This document shows, piece after piece, positions 18,585 through 28,943 of a stretch of 64,000 nt of DNA; within the stretch, counting starts at the first letter, position 1, and each line of letters begins with the position of its first letter. The stretch covers positions 4,154,001 through 4,218,000 of the forward strand of contig NZ_LT629772.1 in the NCBI RefSeq assembly GCF_900105385.1, read 5' to 3'. Origin of the DNA: Microlunatus soli. GTDB lineage: Bacteria; Actinomycetota; Actinomycetes; Propionibacteriales; Propionibacteriaceae. The translations under genes and the position numbers were made by a program. The notes beneath the pieces are model-generated. The model did not search any database and was not told the DNA's origin. It saw only the letters and a program-made list of their open reading frames with translations.

Positions 18585-19087
18585 CGTCGTGGTTCCTTTC
18601 GAAGCTGATCGGCACGAATCGCTACTGCACCGACATCGAATTCCTGGTGATTCCGACCCGTTCGCCCAAGCTCGGATGAATCGTTGCAATCAGATCGATG
18701 GACCGACTCTATGGACCGAACCTCCAACTGGTCAACGTTTCCAGCTGGGGAATCTCCAAGGTTGTGGCACTGCCGACGGCGGCCCGGTCGAACGCTTCCG
18801 GCGGTCTGCCGACAGCGCGCTCCGAGGTGCCGATCGGCACCGGAGCACACCAAGATCACCGAGGGTCCGGATGGCCTCAGCTCAGCAGACATCGGGCGGA
18901 CGCGTTGCCGTCGACTGGTCACATATTTGCCAGGGACATCCCGCACCGCCATAGGAGAACTTGCTCACTACATAGAGGATCTGGCTGCGCGGACGTTGAT
19001 CGGGCGCGTCCCGGTCGTGAACGCCGGGAGGTTCCCTTCGGACGCCGGGCAGATCTTCCCGGCACCAGGGCAGTAGGCTCCGGTGCC
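18585..19087. promoter_or_regulatory. Divergent intergenic region between importer operon and methyltransferase
   Basis: About 500 bases that must hold the promoters for both directions. The methyltransferase frame is open back to 18698 but this part is not protein-like. No strong palindromic operator or recognised riboswitch was seen. Confidence 0.4.
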
Positions 19088-20248
19088 ATGCTTCCGCTCG
19101 GACTGACGGCCGCCGCCCTGGCCGATGCGGAGGCCGAACAGGATCCGGACTCGTTGGCCGCCGCGACACGACTCCGTCGCCGGCACGATCCGGAGATCGC
19201 AGCGCTGGCACTCGACCAGGCCGGACTGCGGCGGCGTGCGACCGCGAAGTTCGGTGCCGGTGCCGGATCGCTGTTCTTCACCAGGGACGGTCTGGAGCAG
19301 GCCACTCGGCCGAGCGTCGCGGCCCACCATGCGCACCGACTGGCCGACGCCGGAGCGACCCGGGTGTTGGACCTGGGCTGCGGGATCGGCTCCGATGCGA
19401 TGGCGTTCCTGCGGGCAGGTCTGGACGTCGTCGCGGTGGAGACCGACGAGCGTACCGCCGAGATCGCCGAGGCGAACATCTCGGCTGTCGCCGAGCTGGT
19501 CTCGGCGCAGGGCCAGGTGATCATCGGTGATGCCGAGCAGCTGGCGGAGGAGTTGATCAAGGACTCGGACGCCGTCTTCATCGATCCGGCACGCCGCACC
19601 GGTGCCGGCCGACTGTGGCGGGTGGAGGACTTCACACCGAGCTGGTCGTTCGTGACCGGCCTGCTGGACGGGAGCCGGCCGGCCGGGGTGAAACTCGGCC
19701 CGGCACTGCCGCACCGGGAGATCCCGGACGACGTCGAGGCCGAATGGGTGACCGATCACGGCGAGACCGTCGAGGTGTGCCTGTGGGCGGGCCGGGGGAG
19801 TGCGCCGGGAGTCCGAGCCGGCCTGATCATGCCCGATCGTCGGCTGGTCGCCGATCCCCGATCACCGGCCGTGCAACCGGCGGGACGCTATCTCTACGAA
19901 CCGGACGGGGCGGTGATCCGAGCCGGTGCCATCGGTGCCCTGGCCGACGAACTCGGCGGGTGGCTGCTCGACGACCAGATCGCCTATCTGAGCAGCGATC
20001 TGCTGACTCCGACACCGTACGCGGTCGCCTTCGAGATCAGCGAGATCCTGCCCTACAAGGAAAAGGTGCTCCGCCGGTGGGTACGGGACCATGCCGTCGG
20101 CCGCTTGGAGATCAAGAAGCGCGGCATCGATGTCGATCCGGCGCAGCTGCGCAAGCGGCTGCGGCCAGCAGGTGCCGATTCGGCGACCATGATCATCAGC
20201 CGGACACCGGACGGCACCGTGGTGTTCGTCGCCCGCCGAGCCCTCTGA
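19088..20248 (+). CDS. THUMP-like-domain class I SAM-dependent methyltransferase
   Basis: A 386-residue methyltransferase-fold protein. The SAM-binding motif I VLDLGCGIGSDAMAF lies near residue 95, followed by an acidic VAVETDE motif II and FIDPARRT at the motif IV position. The C-terminal part (EILPYKEKVLRRW, LEIKKRGIDVDP) matches the THUMP-like domain of the actinobacterial family annotated by that name. RNA is the likely substrate but this is not demonstrated. The ATG at 19088 is the first in-frame start that gives a protein-like N-terminus. The stop is 5 bases from the convergent sppA stop. Confidence 0.88.
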   Translation: MLPLGLTAAALADAEAEQDPDSLAAATRLRRRHDPEIAALALDQAGLRRRATAKFGAGAGSLFFTRDGLEQATRPSVAAHHAHRLADAGATRVLDLGCGIGSDAMAFLRAGLDVVAVETDERTAEIAEANISAVAELVSAQGQVIIGDAEQLAEELIKDSDAVFIDPARRTGAGRLWRVEDFTPSWSFVTGLLDGSRPAGVKLGPALPHREIPDDVEAEWVTDHGETVEVCLWAGRGSAPGVRAGLIMPDRRLVADPRSPAVQPAGRYLYEPDGAVIRAGAIGALADELGGWLLDDQIAYLSSDLLTPTPYAVAFEISEILPYKEKVLRRWVRDHAVGRLEIKKRGIDVDPAQLRKRLRPAGADSATMIISRTPDGTVVFVARRAL

Positions 20249-20253
20249 AAGGC

Positions 20254-21927
20254 TCAGCGGAACTGCATCCGCCAGGGCAGCGTCAGCACCCCGCTGTGCT
20301 GTACGCCGAGGGCGGTACCGATCATCTCCAGCAGGCCCGGGCGTGGGCCACTGATCATGGTGCTGGTCGGTGACTCGGTCGAGTCGGCCGGCTTCAGCCG
20401 GGCCAGCATCGGGGAGTGCGGGAACTGTTGGACACGGATGTTCTCGACGTCGGCGCCGACCTTCCGGCAGGCCAGCTCGATAGCGCTGCGCAGCCCGCCG
20501 AGATCGTCGACCAAACCGTGCTCGCGGGCGTCGGCACCGGTCCAGACCCGACCACGGGCATGGGATTCCAGGGCTGCGTGATCGAGCCTGCGGTCGGTGG
20601 CCGCCTTGTGGGTGAAGTCGTCGTAGACGGCGTCCAGCCACGCCTCAACCCGCTGCCACTCCTGATGTTCGAAGGGACGGTTCGAGGAGAACATGGTGGC
20701 TGCCGGCGTCCCGATCGCTTCGCGACTGACGCCGATCTTGGTCAGCGCCTCCTTGATCACCATCTTGCCGCCGAGAACACCGATCGAACCGGTCAGCGTG
20801 CTGGGCAGTGCGACGATCCGGTCCGCCGCCATCGACACGAAGTAGCCGCCGGAGGCTGCGAGCCCACCCATCGAGGCGATCACCGGACGGCCGGACTGCT
20901 TGACCCGCAGCACTGCGTCCCGGATCGCATCGGAGGCGACGTAGGAGCCGCCGGGGCTGTCCACCCGCAGCACCACGGCCCGGACGGCATCGTCCGCGAT
21001 CACCGAACGCAGTGCCGCGGTGATCAGATCTGAGCCGGCCTGCGGCCGTTGGCTGGGCAGTTGGTTGCTGCCCCGTCCGGTCACGATGGCACCCTGCACG
21101 TCGACGACGGCGATCACCGGCTGGCGCCGCTTGCGCGCCCGGCTGACCGCCTGCTGCGCCAGTGACCGGGAGTAGCGATGGACGAACTGCAGCCGGACCT
21201 GCGGCTCGCCGTCGCCGTCCCGGCGTCCATGATCATGACGGATCGCGGCGTAGACGTCGTCGCGGTAGCCGATCCTGTCGATCAGGCCACGCTGCCGGGC
21301 GTCCTCGGCGGTCAGCGGCGCGGTCGCCATCGCGGCGGTCACCTGATCCGCTGCCAGCGACCGGGCGGCCGCGGTCGCTGCGCTGACCTGTTCGGTCACC
21401 GAGGCGCAGATCCGCCCGGTCATCTCCCGATTGGGTTCGCTGATCTCGGTCGACATGTACATCTCGGCGGCGGTCTTGTACTCCTGCCGCTGGCCGATCT
21501 GCGGCTCGATCCCGAGCTTGTCGAAGGTGCCGCGGATCGTCGCGACCTCCAGACCGATCCCTTGCAGGCCGAGCGTTCCACTGGGCTGCATCCAGATCTC
21601 GTCGGCGGCGGTCGCCAGATAGTAGGGGACCGTCCCGGTGCCGAGTTCGCCGAAGCTCTCGGTCCAGGCGATCACCTTCTTGCCGGACTCGGCGAAGGAA
21701 CGCAGCGCCAGCGCGAGTTCCTCCACCTCGGCGATCTTGATCAGCGGTGTCACGTGGACGACGACCGCGGCAACCTTGTCGTCGTCTGCGGCATGCCGCA
21801 GACCGGAGATCAGGTGCGCCAGTCGCGGCGTATTGCGTGAACGCAGCGCGGTCAACGGATCCTGTGGTGTGCCGCTCAGCAGGCCGAGACTCAGATCGAT
21901 TTCCAGCACCAGCGGCAACGCGTCCAT
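20254..21927 (-). CDS. sppA: Signal peptide peptidase SppA, 67-kDa tandem type
   Basis: A 557-residue serine protease of family S49 that degrades released signal peptides. It has two ClpP-like halves; the catalytic Lys is probably K151 (QEYKTAAEMY) in the first half and the nucleophile S359 (GLAASGGYF) in the second, matching the E. coli Ser/Lys dyad layout. Unlike the E. coli protein it shows no N-terminal membrane helix from the start chosen (MDALPLVLEI), so it may be peripheral or cytoplasmic. A second in-frame ATG is not better. Confidence 0.92.
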   Translation of the reverse strand: MDALPLVLEIDLSLGLLSGTPQDPLTALRSRNTPRLAHLISGLRHAADDDKVAAVVVHVTPLIKIAEVEELALALRSFAESGKKVIAWTESFGELGTGTVPYYLATAADEIWMQPSGTLGLQGIGLEVATIRGTFDKLGIEPQIGQRQEYKTAAEMYMSTEISEPNREMTGRICASVTEQVSAATAAARSLAADQVTAAMATAPLTAEDARQRGLIDRIGYRDDVYAAIRHDHGRRDGDGEPQVRLQFVHRYSRSLAQQAVSRARKRRQPVIAVVDVQGAIVTGRGSNQLPSQRPQAGSDLITAALRSVIADDAVRAVVLRVDSPGGSYVASDAIRDAVLRVKQSGRPVIASMGGLAASGGYFVSMAADRIVALPSTLTGSIGVLGGKMVIKEALTKIGVSREAIGTPAATMFSSNRPFEHQEWQRVEAWLDAVYDDFTHKAATDRRLDHAALESHARGRVWTGADAREHGLVDDLGGLRSAIELACRKVGADVENIRVQQFPHSPMLARLKPADSTESPTSTMISGPRPGLLEMIGTALGVQHSGVLTLPWRMQFR

Positions 21928-21988
21928 ATCCCGAATGTACCTGGGCCGGTTCGCCCCGCCGCCGCCCGCCGGGTGCCAGACTGCGCAG

Positions 21989-22579
21989 ATGTCCTTTCTC
22001 GAAGTCCGGCGGCACAGTTGGCGTCAGGGGAACGGCGGTTCGCAGTTGTCCCAGCGGGGCGTCGACCGAGCGAGGCAGCTCGGCGAGGGCGCCGGGCCGT
22101 ACGCCAGGGTGGTGACTTCGGTGCTACCGCGGGCCCGCGAGACCGCGATCGCGATGGGGTTCGCGGTGGATCAGGTGCTGGTCACCCAGCTCGCCGATGA
22201 GGCGCTCTACGACCAGGAGAACATCGCCGGCGCGACCGACAGCCGGTGGGAACGGGCCGACCGGCCGCTGCAGGAACTCGCCGACCGGATCGCCGAGCAG
22301 CGCGCCGATCAGGGCCCGCGGTTCCGGCTGGCCAGCACCTTGGCCGGCCTGTGGCGTGACTTGATGACCCCGTACGGCGACGGGCCCGAACGGGTGCTGT
22401 TCATCGGCCACTCCGGCGATCTGGAGTACGGCCTGGTCGGGGCGCTCCCCGAAGCCGACCACAGCGACTGGGGCGGCAACTTCGGCCCGTTGGAGGGTGC
22501 GCTGCTGGAATTCACCGGCGAACCGGCTCGGTTCAGCTCGGCGCAGCTGCTCCGGGTGGACGGCGCGGCGACAGGTTGA
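21989..22579 (+). CDS. Histidine phosphatase family protein
   Basis: A 196-residue phosphoglycerate-mutase-like protein. The N-terminal RRHSW replaces the usual RHG motif, keeping the catalytic His; SVLPRARETA matches the second conserved Arg segment and FIGHSGDLE supplies the second catalytic His. Substrate unknown. The ATG at 21989 matches the family beginning; the frame is open further upstream antisense to sppA. It is divergent from sppA with about 60 bases between starts. Confidence 0.85.
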   Translation: MSFLEVRRHSWRQGNGGSQLSQRGVDRARQLGEGAGPYARVVTSVLPRARETAIAMGFAVDQVLVTQLADEALYDQENIAGATDSRWERADRPLQELADRIAEQRADQGPRFRLASTLAGLWRDLMTPYGDGPERVLFIGHSGDLEYGLVGALPEADHSDWGGNFGPLEGALLEFTGEPARFSSAQLLRVDGAATG

Positions 22580-22601
22580 CCGGAAGGCCGGCGCCGACGG
22601 A

Positions 22602-23504
22602 TCAGCCGATCGCGTGCTCGGCGATCAACGTGTTCAGCCAGCTGTTCGGCGGCATCCTGATGATCTTGGTGAAGTCGCCGGTGAGATGGGCCTGATCGGC
22701 GTAGCCGTACTCCGCGGCGACTTCGGCGAGCACCGCGCGTCGTCCGGATCCGGCTCCGGCAGCGGCCGCGAGTTGGATCAGCCGTTCGGCGGCGGCGTGC
22801 AGCCGGCCCCGGCGCAGCACCCAACCCGGTGACAGACCGAGATACTCACCGAACAGTCGTTGCAGGGTCCGTTCGCTGACTCCGAGCCGCGTGGTCACAT
22901 CGGTCACCCGGCGGACGGCCGGATCGCCGATCAGTGCACGGACTCCGTGCTGGACCGTGGTCAACCGCTCCGACGGGCCGTCGATCGCGGCGAAGAACGA
23001 CTCGGCAGCGGTGATCCGATCGGCGTCGGTCGGCGCCGCGGCCAACGCATCCTGCAATTCCCGGCCGGTCGGCCGCAGCGCCGCCGACCACACGGCGTCG
23101 GCAGGCTGGCCGTTGCCCGACAGCTCGGTGATCGCGACGTCGGTCAACAGCCGAGCGACGCCGGGTCGGAGCTTGATCCCGAAGGCCCGGTCGGTCCCGG
23201 TCAGGGTGCGGGTGAACACACCCCGCGCGACTCCGGTGATGATCAGTTGCCGCGGAGTCGTCGCCGGTCCGCCGCTGCCGACCGACGGCGGATGACGCTC
23301 CCAGGTGAGATTGACCGTCGGGTGCGGCAACACGCGGGCGGTCACCGCTCGTCCCGGGGGCAGTTCCCACTCCGAGGTCCAGAACCGGTCGATGCACCAC
23401 GACAGCCGATCCGACGGCGCGGTCCGGGTGACGCGGTAGGGCAGTCGTCCGGGCAACCCGAGGATGCCCCGCGGCGGACGGTCGGCGAGCCCGGAACTGG
23501 TCAC
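22602..23504 (-). CDS. AraC-family transcriptional regulator
   Basis: A 300-residue regulator. The N-terminal half resembles the DUF6597-type sensor domain found in many actinobacterial AraC proteins (LIITGVARGVFTRTL, GIKLRPGVARLL). The C-terminal AraC DNA-binding domain includes TTRLGVSERTLQRLFGEYLGLSPGWVLRR and the second helix-turn-helix EVAAEYGYADQAHLTGDF. It is convergent with the histidine phosphatase and divergent from groES. The regulated gene and inducer are unknown. Confidence 0.9.
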   Translation of the reverse strand: MTSSGLADRPPRGILGLPGRLPYRVTRTAPSDRLSWCIDRFWTSEWELPPGRAVTARVLPHPTVNLTWERHPPSVGSGGPATTPRQLIITGVARGVFTRTLTGTDRAFGIKLRPGVARLLTDVAITELSGNGQPADAVWSAALRPTGRELQDALAAAPTDADRITAAESFFAAIDGPSERLTTVQHGVRALIGDPAVRRVTDVTTRLGVSERTLQRLFGEYLGLSPGWVLRRGRLHAAAERLIQLAAAAGAGSGRRAVLAEVAAEYGYADQAHLTGDFTKIIRMPPNSWLNTLIAEHAIG

Positions 23505-23602
23505 GCCACCACTATGCCGCCCGGCGCCGACAGCGACGCACCCCAGCGCTGCTGCCGATCGCGGCAGTCACGGTACGGGCCCGCTCCGGTATGGGGCCGC
23601 AT

Positions 23603-23629
23603 CTGGCACTCGCCACAACCGAGTGCTAA
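23603..23629. promoter_or_regulatory. CIRCE operator (HrcA site) upstream of groESL
   Basis: CTGGCACTC (23603-23611), nine bases, then GAGTGCTAA (23621-23629). The consensus is TTAGCACTC-N9-GAGTGCTAA, so the right arm is perfect and the left arm matches 7 of 9. Spacing is exact. It lies 134 bases before the groES start. Confidence 0.85.
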
Positions 23630-23636
23630 TCTCGCG

Positions 23637-23662
23637 TTAGCACTCTCCCATCGAGTGTGCCA
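23637..23662. promoter_or_regulatory. Second, degenerate CIRCE-like site
   Basis: A perfect left arm TTAGCACTC (23637-23645) is followed after 7 bases by GAGTGTGCCA, a degraded right arm with altered spacing. Its left arm also forms a perfect 9-bp inverted repeat with the right arm of the first CIRCE (23621-23629), so the two sites share a symmetric centre. Confidence 0.55.
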
Positions 23663-23762
23663 GTTGCATGGACAGGACCGGGACGGCACCCGCGACGACG
23701 CCTCGGACCGCCTTCAACTCTTGAACAGATAAAAACTCTCACATTGTGAAAGGGGTTTGAAC

Positions 23763-24059
23763 GTGGCAGTCACGATCAAGCCGCTCGAGGATCGCATCCT
23801 CGTTGAGCCGCTCGAGGCCGAGCAGACCACCGCTTCGGGCCTGGTCATTCCCGACACCGCCAAGGAGAAGCCGCAGGAGGGCAAGGTGCTCGCCACCGGT
23901 CCCGGACGCGTCGACGACAACGGCAATCGGGTCCCGCTCGACGTCGCCGAGAACGATGTCGTGATCTTCAGCAAGTACGGCGGCACCGAGGTCCGGTACG
24001 ACAACAAGGACCTGCTGCTGCTGAACGCGCGGGACATCCTCGCCGTCGTCAGCAAGTGA
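23763..24059 (+). CDS. groES: Co-chaperonin GroES
   Basis: A 98-residue GroES that caps the GroEL cavity. The sequence [20 protein letters not shown] and the mobile-loop region [10 protein letters not shown] are diagnostic, and the C-terminal DILAVV is standard. The GTG at 23763 gives VAVTIKP, with GAAAGGGG as ribosome binding site; a TTG six bases earlier is in frame but less likely. Expression should be repressed by HrcA through the upstream CIRCE elements. groEL follows after 27 bases. Confidence 0.97.
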   Translation: MAVTIKPLEDRILVEPLEAEQTTASGLVIPDTAKEKPQEGKVLATGPGRVDDNGNRVPLDVAENDVVIFSKYGGTEVRYDNKDLLLLNARDILAVVSK

Positions 24060-24071
24060 ATCGATAAGTAG

Positions 24072-25691
<1,620 letters not shown>

Positions 25692-25721
25692 GCTGCTGAC
25701 CGACGGTCATTGATCAACACT

Positions 25722-25753
25722 GAAGGGCTCCTCCCGATCGGGAGGGGCCCTTC
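25722..25753 (+). terminator. groESL terminator hairpin
   Basis: Stem of 15 bp with one T-G wobble: GAAGGGCTCCTCCCG pairs with CGGGAGGGGCCCTTC with a two-base turn. It lies 31 bases after the groEL stop. No T-run follows, common for high-GC actinobacteria. Confidence 0.8.
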
Positions 25754-25875
25754 GGCGTCGGCGGGCAGGTCGGCTGGTCGCGATGAACGTCGACGGGACA
25801 CCGTCGTCAGTTGATCTTGGATCGATCGTTGCCGTATCAAGATCAGAAACATTCCCGACACTCGGCCGTCACCCG

Positions 25876-25902
25876 TCGACAACCACCGTGATCATCTATA
25901 GG
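25876..25902 (+). promoter_or_regulatory. Candidate promoter of the sigma-factor gene
   Basis: TCGACA (25876-25881) and TATAGG (25897-25902) are separated by 15 bases, about 55 bases before the start. Spacing is shorter than ideal; low confidence. Confidence 0.3.
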
Positions 25903-25957
25903 TTGAACATCTCACCGGGGGCCAGGAGTACGTTGTCGATCACCTTGGGGGTGAGCG

Positions 25958-26515
25958 TTGTACGGCGCACCGGTCGGTATCTGTCCGGGAATGGTGCAGC
26001 AGGCGCAGGCCGGTGAGCCGGGTGCCGTCGAAGATCTGCTGGCCGAGGTCGAACCCCTGGTCGCGCACTACTGTCGGACTCGGCTCGGAGGATTCTCCGG
26101 TGGCCGGGAGAGCGCCGACGACGTGATTCAGGAATCGCTGCTGGCGGTCTACAACGCGCTGCCCCGCTATGTCGATCGCGGTGCACCGTTCGCAGCCTGG
26201 GTGTACGGCATCTGCAGCCGCAAGGTGGCCGATGCGCAACGCGGTGCGATGCGGGCGCCGACCCCGGTCGCCGAGCTGCCGGAGACGATCGACACCGCGC
26301 CCGGACCGGAGGACCACCTGCTGAACAATTCCGCGATCGATCAACTGCGTGATCTGTTGCAGCATCTGCCCGAACGTACCCGCACAGTGCTGATGATGCG
26401 GGCCGAAGGGATCAGCGCGGAGAGCACCGGTGACCGACTCGGACTGTCGGCCGGCAGCGTACGGGTTGCCTATCACCGGGGCCTGAATCGGCTCCGCCAA
26501 CTGGTGGCGCGTTAA
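25958..26515 (+). CDS. shbA: ECF RNA polymerase sigma factor, ShbA/SigD type
   Basis: A 185-residue sigma-70 family factor with region 2 (VIQESLLAVYNALPRY, FAAWVYGICSRKVADAQR) and region 4 (LPERTRTVLMMRAEGISAESTGDRLGLSAGSVRVAYHRGLNRLR). In Streptomyces ShbA drives transcription of the principal sigma gene; mycobacterial SigD sits at the same position between groEL and guaB. The TTG at 25958 has GGGGGTGAG six bases upstream and is preferred; an ATG at 25991 is the alternative. No anti-sigma gene (RsdA type) or whiB gene is adjacent, unlike in mycobacteria. Confidence 0.88.
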   Translation: MYGAPVGICPGMVQQAQAGEPGAVEDLLAEVEPLVAHYCRTRLGGFSGGRESADDVIQESLLAVYNALPRYVDRGAPFAAWVYGICSRKVADAQRGAMRAPTPVAELPETIDTAPGPEDHLLNNSAIDQLRDLLQHLPERTRTVLMMRAEGISAESTGDRLGLSAGSVRVAYHRGLNRLRQLVAR

Positions 26516-26548
26516 CGAGATTCATTGACGTTTCGCTGACACACCACT

Positions 26549-26576
26549 GGCGGGTGCTCAGATCTGAGCACCCGCC
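26549..26576. terminator. Bidirectional terminator palindrome
   Basis: Two perfect 14-bp arms with no spacer: GGCGGGTGCTCAGA (26549-26562) and its complement (26563-26576). It lies between the convergent stops of the sigma factor and the DUF4352 gene, 33 bases from each, so it can serve both. Confidence 0.8.
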
Positions 26577-26609
26577 GGTCGACAGCTGTCTGCCGCGCCG
26601 AGGATCGCT

Positions 26610-27353
26610 TCAGAGTTTGATCACGGCCGGTTCGCCGAACAGGTCCGAACTGGCCAGCTCCAGCCGGGCGGCGTCGGCGTCCTCAGGGATGTCGAAGATC
26701 AGATCCCCCGACACCTTGTTGCCGGGGTTGATCTCCTCCAGCCAGATGTCGGAGGACTCCGCGTTCCAGATCATCGCCTCGGAGTCGGTGGCGAACTCCC
26801 GGTCCTGGCCGTCGTACAGGCTGAAGTCGCTGTCGGTGATCATCACCGGGCTGTCCCCGGCGTTGGTGATGTCGACGGTGACGATGCAGAACTGGCCCTG
26901 CGCCCTGGCCTCGGTGTAGTCGCTGCCGACCTTCTTCTTGCCGCAGGACGGTTCGGCGACCGTCAGCCGGAGGTCGCCGGCCCGGACCGTGTCGCCGACC
27001 CCGGCCGTCGACGCACTCTTGTCCTTCTGATCAGACTTGTCGGGGTCGGCCTCCTGCGGAGCCGGTTCACCGGTGTCGGTGCCGACGCTGCCGTCGCCGG
27101 CGACCACGGCATTGTCGATCGGCGCGGCCGAATCGGAGGAACCGTTGCCGATCGCGCCGATGATCATGATCACGCCGACGATCGCGAGCAGGGTACTGAT
27201 GATCTTGTGGCGGGCGAACCAGTTCCGCTTCGGCGGTGCGGCAGGCTGGTAGCCGGGCTGTGGGTAGCCGGGTGGCGGGGGACCGGGCTGCTGGTAGCCC
27301 TGAGGGCCGGGCTGGTGCTGCTGATCGTGCTGACGCGGCTGCTGATGGACCAT
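26610..27353 (-). CDS. DUF4352-type membrane-anchored protein with proline-rich N-terminus
   Basis: A 247-residue protein. Residues 1-50 are Gln/Pro/Gly/Tyr-rich cytoplasmic sequence, one membrane helix (IISTLLAIVGVIMIIGAIG) follows, then a Ser/Asp-rich linker and an Ig-like DUF4352 domain with the pattern GQFCIVTVDITNAGDSPV and a cysteine pair (SCGKKK, QFCIV) that could form a disulfide outside the cell. The ATG at 27353 has AAGGAG upstream; the longer open frame is not protein-like. Function unknown; many actinobacteria have several such proteins. Confidence 0.82.
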   Translation of the reverse strand: MVHQQPRQHDQQHQPGPQGYQQPGPPPPGYPQPGYQPAAPPKRNWFARHKIISTLLAIVGVIMIIGAIGNGSSDSAAPIDNAVVAGDGSVGTDTGEPAPQEADPDKSDQKDKSASTAGVGDTVRAGDLRLTVAEPSCGKKKVGSDYTEARAQGQFCIVTVDITNAGDSPVMITDSDFSLYDGQDREFATDSEAMIWNAESSDIWLEEINPGNKVSGDLIFDIPEDADAARLELASSDLFGEPAVIKL

Positions 27354-27535
27354 GATCACTCCTTGACGAGGGGCAGCCGCTGGATCGGCTGTGACACCAG
27401 CAAACCAATGCAGACCCGGTGCCGGCGTCGCCCGAACGGCGCCGATCGAGGTACGACAAAAGTCGTCAGCCCCGATCTCGGACGACTTTCTTTTGTCTGC
27501 TGCGCGGACCGAAACGTCGTCGTACGCTCTGCAGC

Positions 27536-28810
27536 GTGACCAACCAGGTGGCCGGCTCCCGCCGATCTGCAAGCGCCCGTCCGCGGCTCTTCGGCGTCGC
27601 TCGCCGTACCGGTCAGGTGTTGGTGACGATCCTGCTGATCACCCTGTGTTGGTTCCTCAGCCTGTGGGCGTTCGTCGCCGAAGGATCGGTGGCGGGTGAC
27701 CAGCAGGCCTTCGGCGGCGGTTGGCGGATGATCATCGGATTTCCGCTCGCGTTGGGGGCCGGCGTGCTGCTGATCTGGCGAGCCCGGTGGCCGTTCGTCG
27801 TCACCCTGGTCGCCGCGATCCCGCCGATCTGTTTCGTCTCCGACTCCGCGGCCACCTTGGTCGCGCTGGGCTGGTTGGCAGCGGCGAACCCACCGCGACT
27901 GCGGCTGGTGATCGGAGCTGTGGTCAGCTTTGCTGCCACCTCCCTCGCGCTGTGGTACGACGCCCAGCGGATCGCCGACTTCGCCCCGATGCAGTGGCTG
28001 TTCGGTGCCAGCGCCGCACCCGACCACGCGGTGGTGCCGCTGCCGGCGGTGCTGGTGATCGCACTGCTGCTGACCGCGATCCCGCTCGGCATCGGTCTGC
28101 TGATCGGTGCCCGGCGTGCGGTCGATCGAGGGGCCGTCCGGCAACAGGAACTGCAGACCGAGGTCACTCGCCGGGAAGAACGCGGACGGATCGCCCGAGA
28201 GATGCACGACGTCCTCGGTCACCGGCTGTCGCTGCTCAACCTGCAAGCCGGTGCGCTGGAGGTCAGTGCCGATCCGCAGCAGGCCCCGGAGATGGCGAAG
28301 TTGATCAGAGGGACCACCACGGACGCGCTGAGTGATCTTCGTCAGGTGATCGGAGTGCTGCGCGACGAGCCGCCGTCGCGGCCCGATCGTTCCGAACCCG
28401 ACCGACTCGCACCGAATCGTCCCGGACTGGCCGAACTGCCGCAGCTGATCGAACAGTCCCGACGGGCCGGAGCCGGCATCAACGTCACCGTCCTGCTGGA
28501 CCAGCCGGCGGCGGCCGCCGCCGATCTCGGCACCGCGGTGTATCGGGTCGTGCAGGAGTCGATCACCAACGCGCTCCGGCATGCGCCGGGGCTACCGTTG
28601 GATGTCACGGTCCGCGGCGGTCCGGGCATCGGTGTCACCGTGGAGGCGGCGAACCCGATTGCCGCGTCGAGTGCCGGCCCATCGCCCGGCGCCGGCCGCG
28701 GATTGACCGGGATGGCCGAACGGGTGACGGCACTCGGCGGTCGGATCAGCTCCGGCCCGACCGATCAGGGGCGTTTCGTCGTTGCCGCCTGGTTGCCTTG
28801 GCAGGAATGA
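27536..28810 (+). CDS. NarL-type sensor histidine kinase
   Basis: A 424-residue kinase with about five membrane segments in residues 25-200 and then a HisKA_3 dimerisation domain with phospho-acceptor H224 in REMHDVLGHR. The ATPase domain has the N-box ESITNALRHAPG and G-box GRGLTGMAERV. The GTG at 27536 (VTNQVAGSRR) is the first likely start; the open frame upstream is not protein-like. The response regulator follows after 133 bases. Signal unknown. Confidence 0.88.
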   Translation: MTNQVAGSRRSASARPRLFGVARRTGQVLVTILLITLCWFLSLWAFVAEGSVAGDQQAFGGGWRMIIGFPLALGAGVLLIWRARWPFVVTLVAAIPPICFVSDSAATLVALGWLAAANPPRLRLVIGAVVSFAATSLALWYDAQRIADFAPMQWLFGASAAPDHAVVPLPAVLVIALLLTAIPLGIGLLIGARRAVDRGAVRQQELQTEVTRREERGRIAREMHDVLGHRLSLLNLQAGALEVSADPQQAPEMAKLIRGTTTDALSDLRQVIGVLRDEPPSRPDRSEPDRLAPNRPGLAELPQLIEQSRRAGAGINVTVLLDQPAAAAADLGTAVYRVVQESITNALRHAPGLPLDVTVRGGPGIGVTVEAANPIAASSAGPSPGAGRGLTGMAERVTALGGRISSGPTDQGRFVVAAWLPWQE

Positions 28811-28852
28811 GCAGCCTCGTCGTTCTGAGCAATCCTGGCAGGAATGAGCAGC
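28799..28852 (+). repeat. 17-bp direct repeat between kinase and response regulator
   Basis: TGGCAGGAATGAGCAGC occurs at 28799-28815 and again at 28836-28852. The first copy contains the kinase stop codon. Exact identity with 37-base periodicity suggests a local duplication. Confidence 0.7.
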
Positions 28853-28943
28853 TCGGGCAGCAATGAGGTGCCGTCCTGGGTTGCCGCTCGCCGGCGGCAG
28901 CGAAAACGTGATCGGCCGGAAAATGTCGGCACCGGATCCTACG

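Noticed and set aside
18698-19087. N-terminal extension of the methyltransferase
   Set aside because: The frame is open but the sequence does not look like protein; the ATG at 19088 gives a sensible N-terminus.
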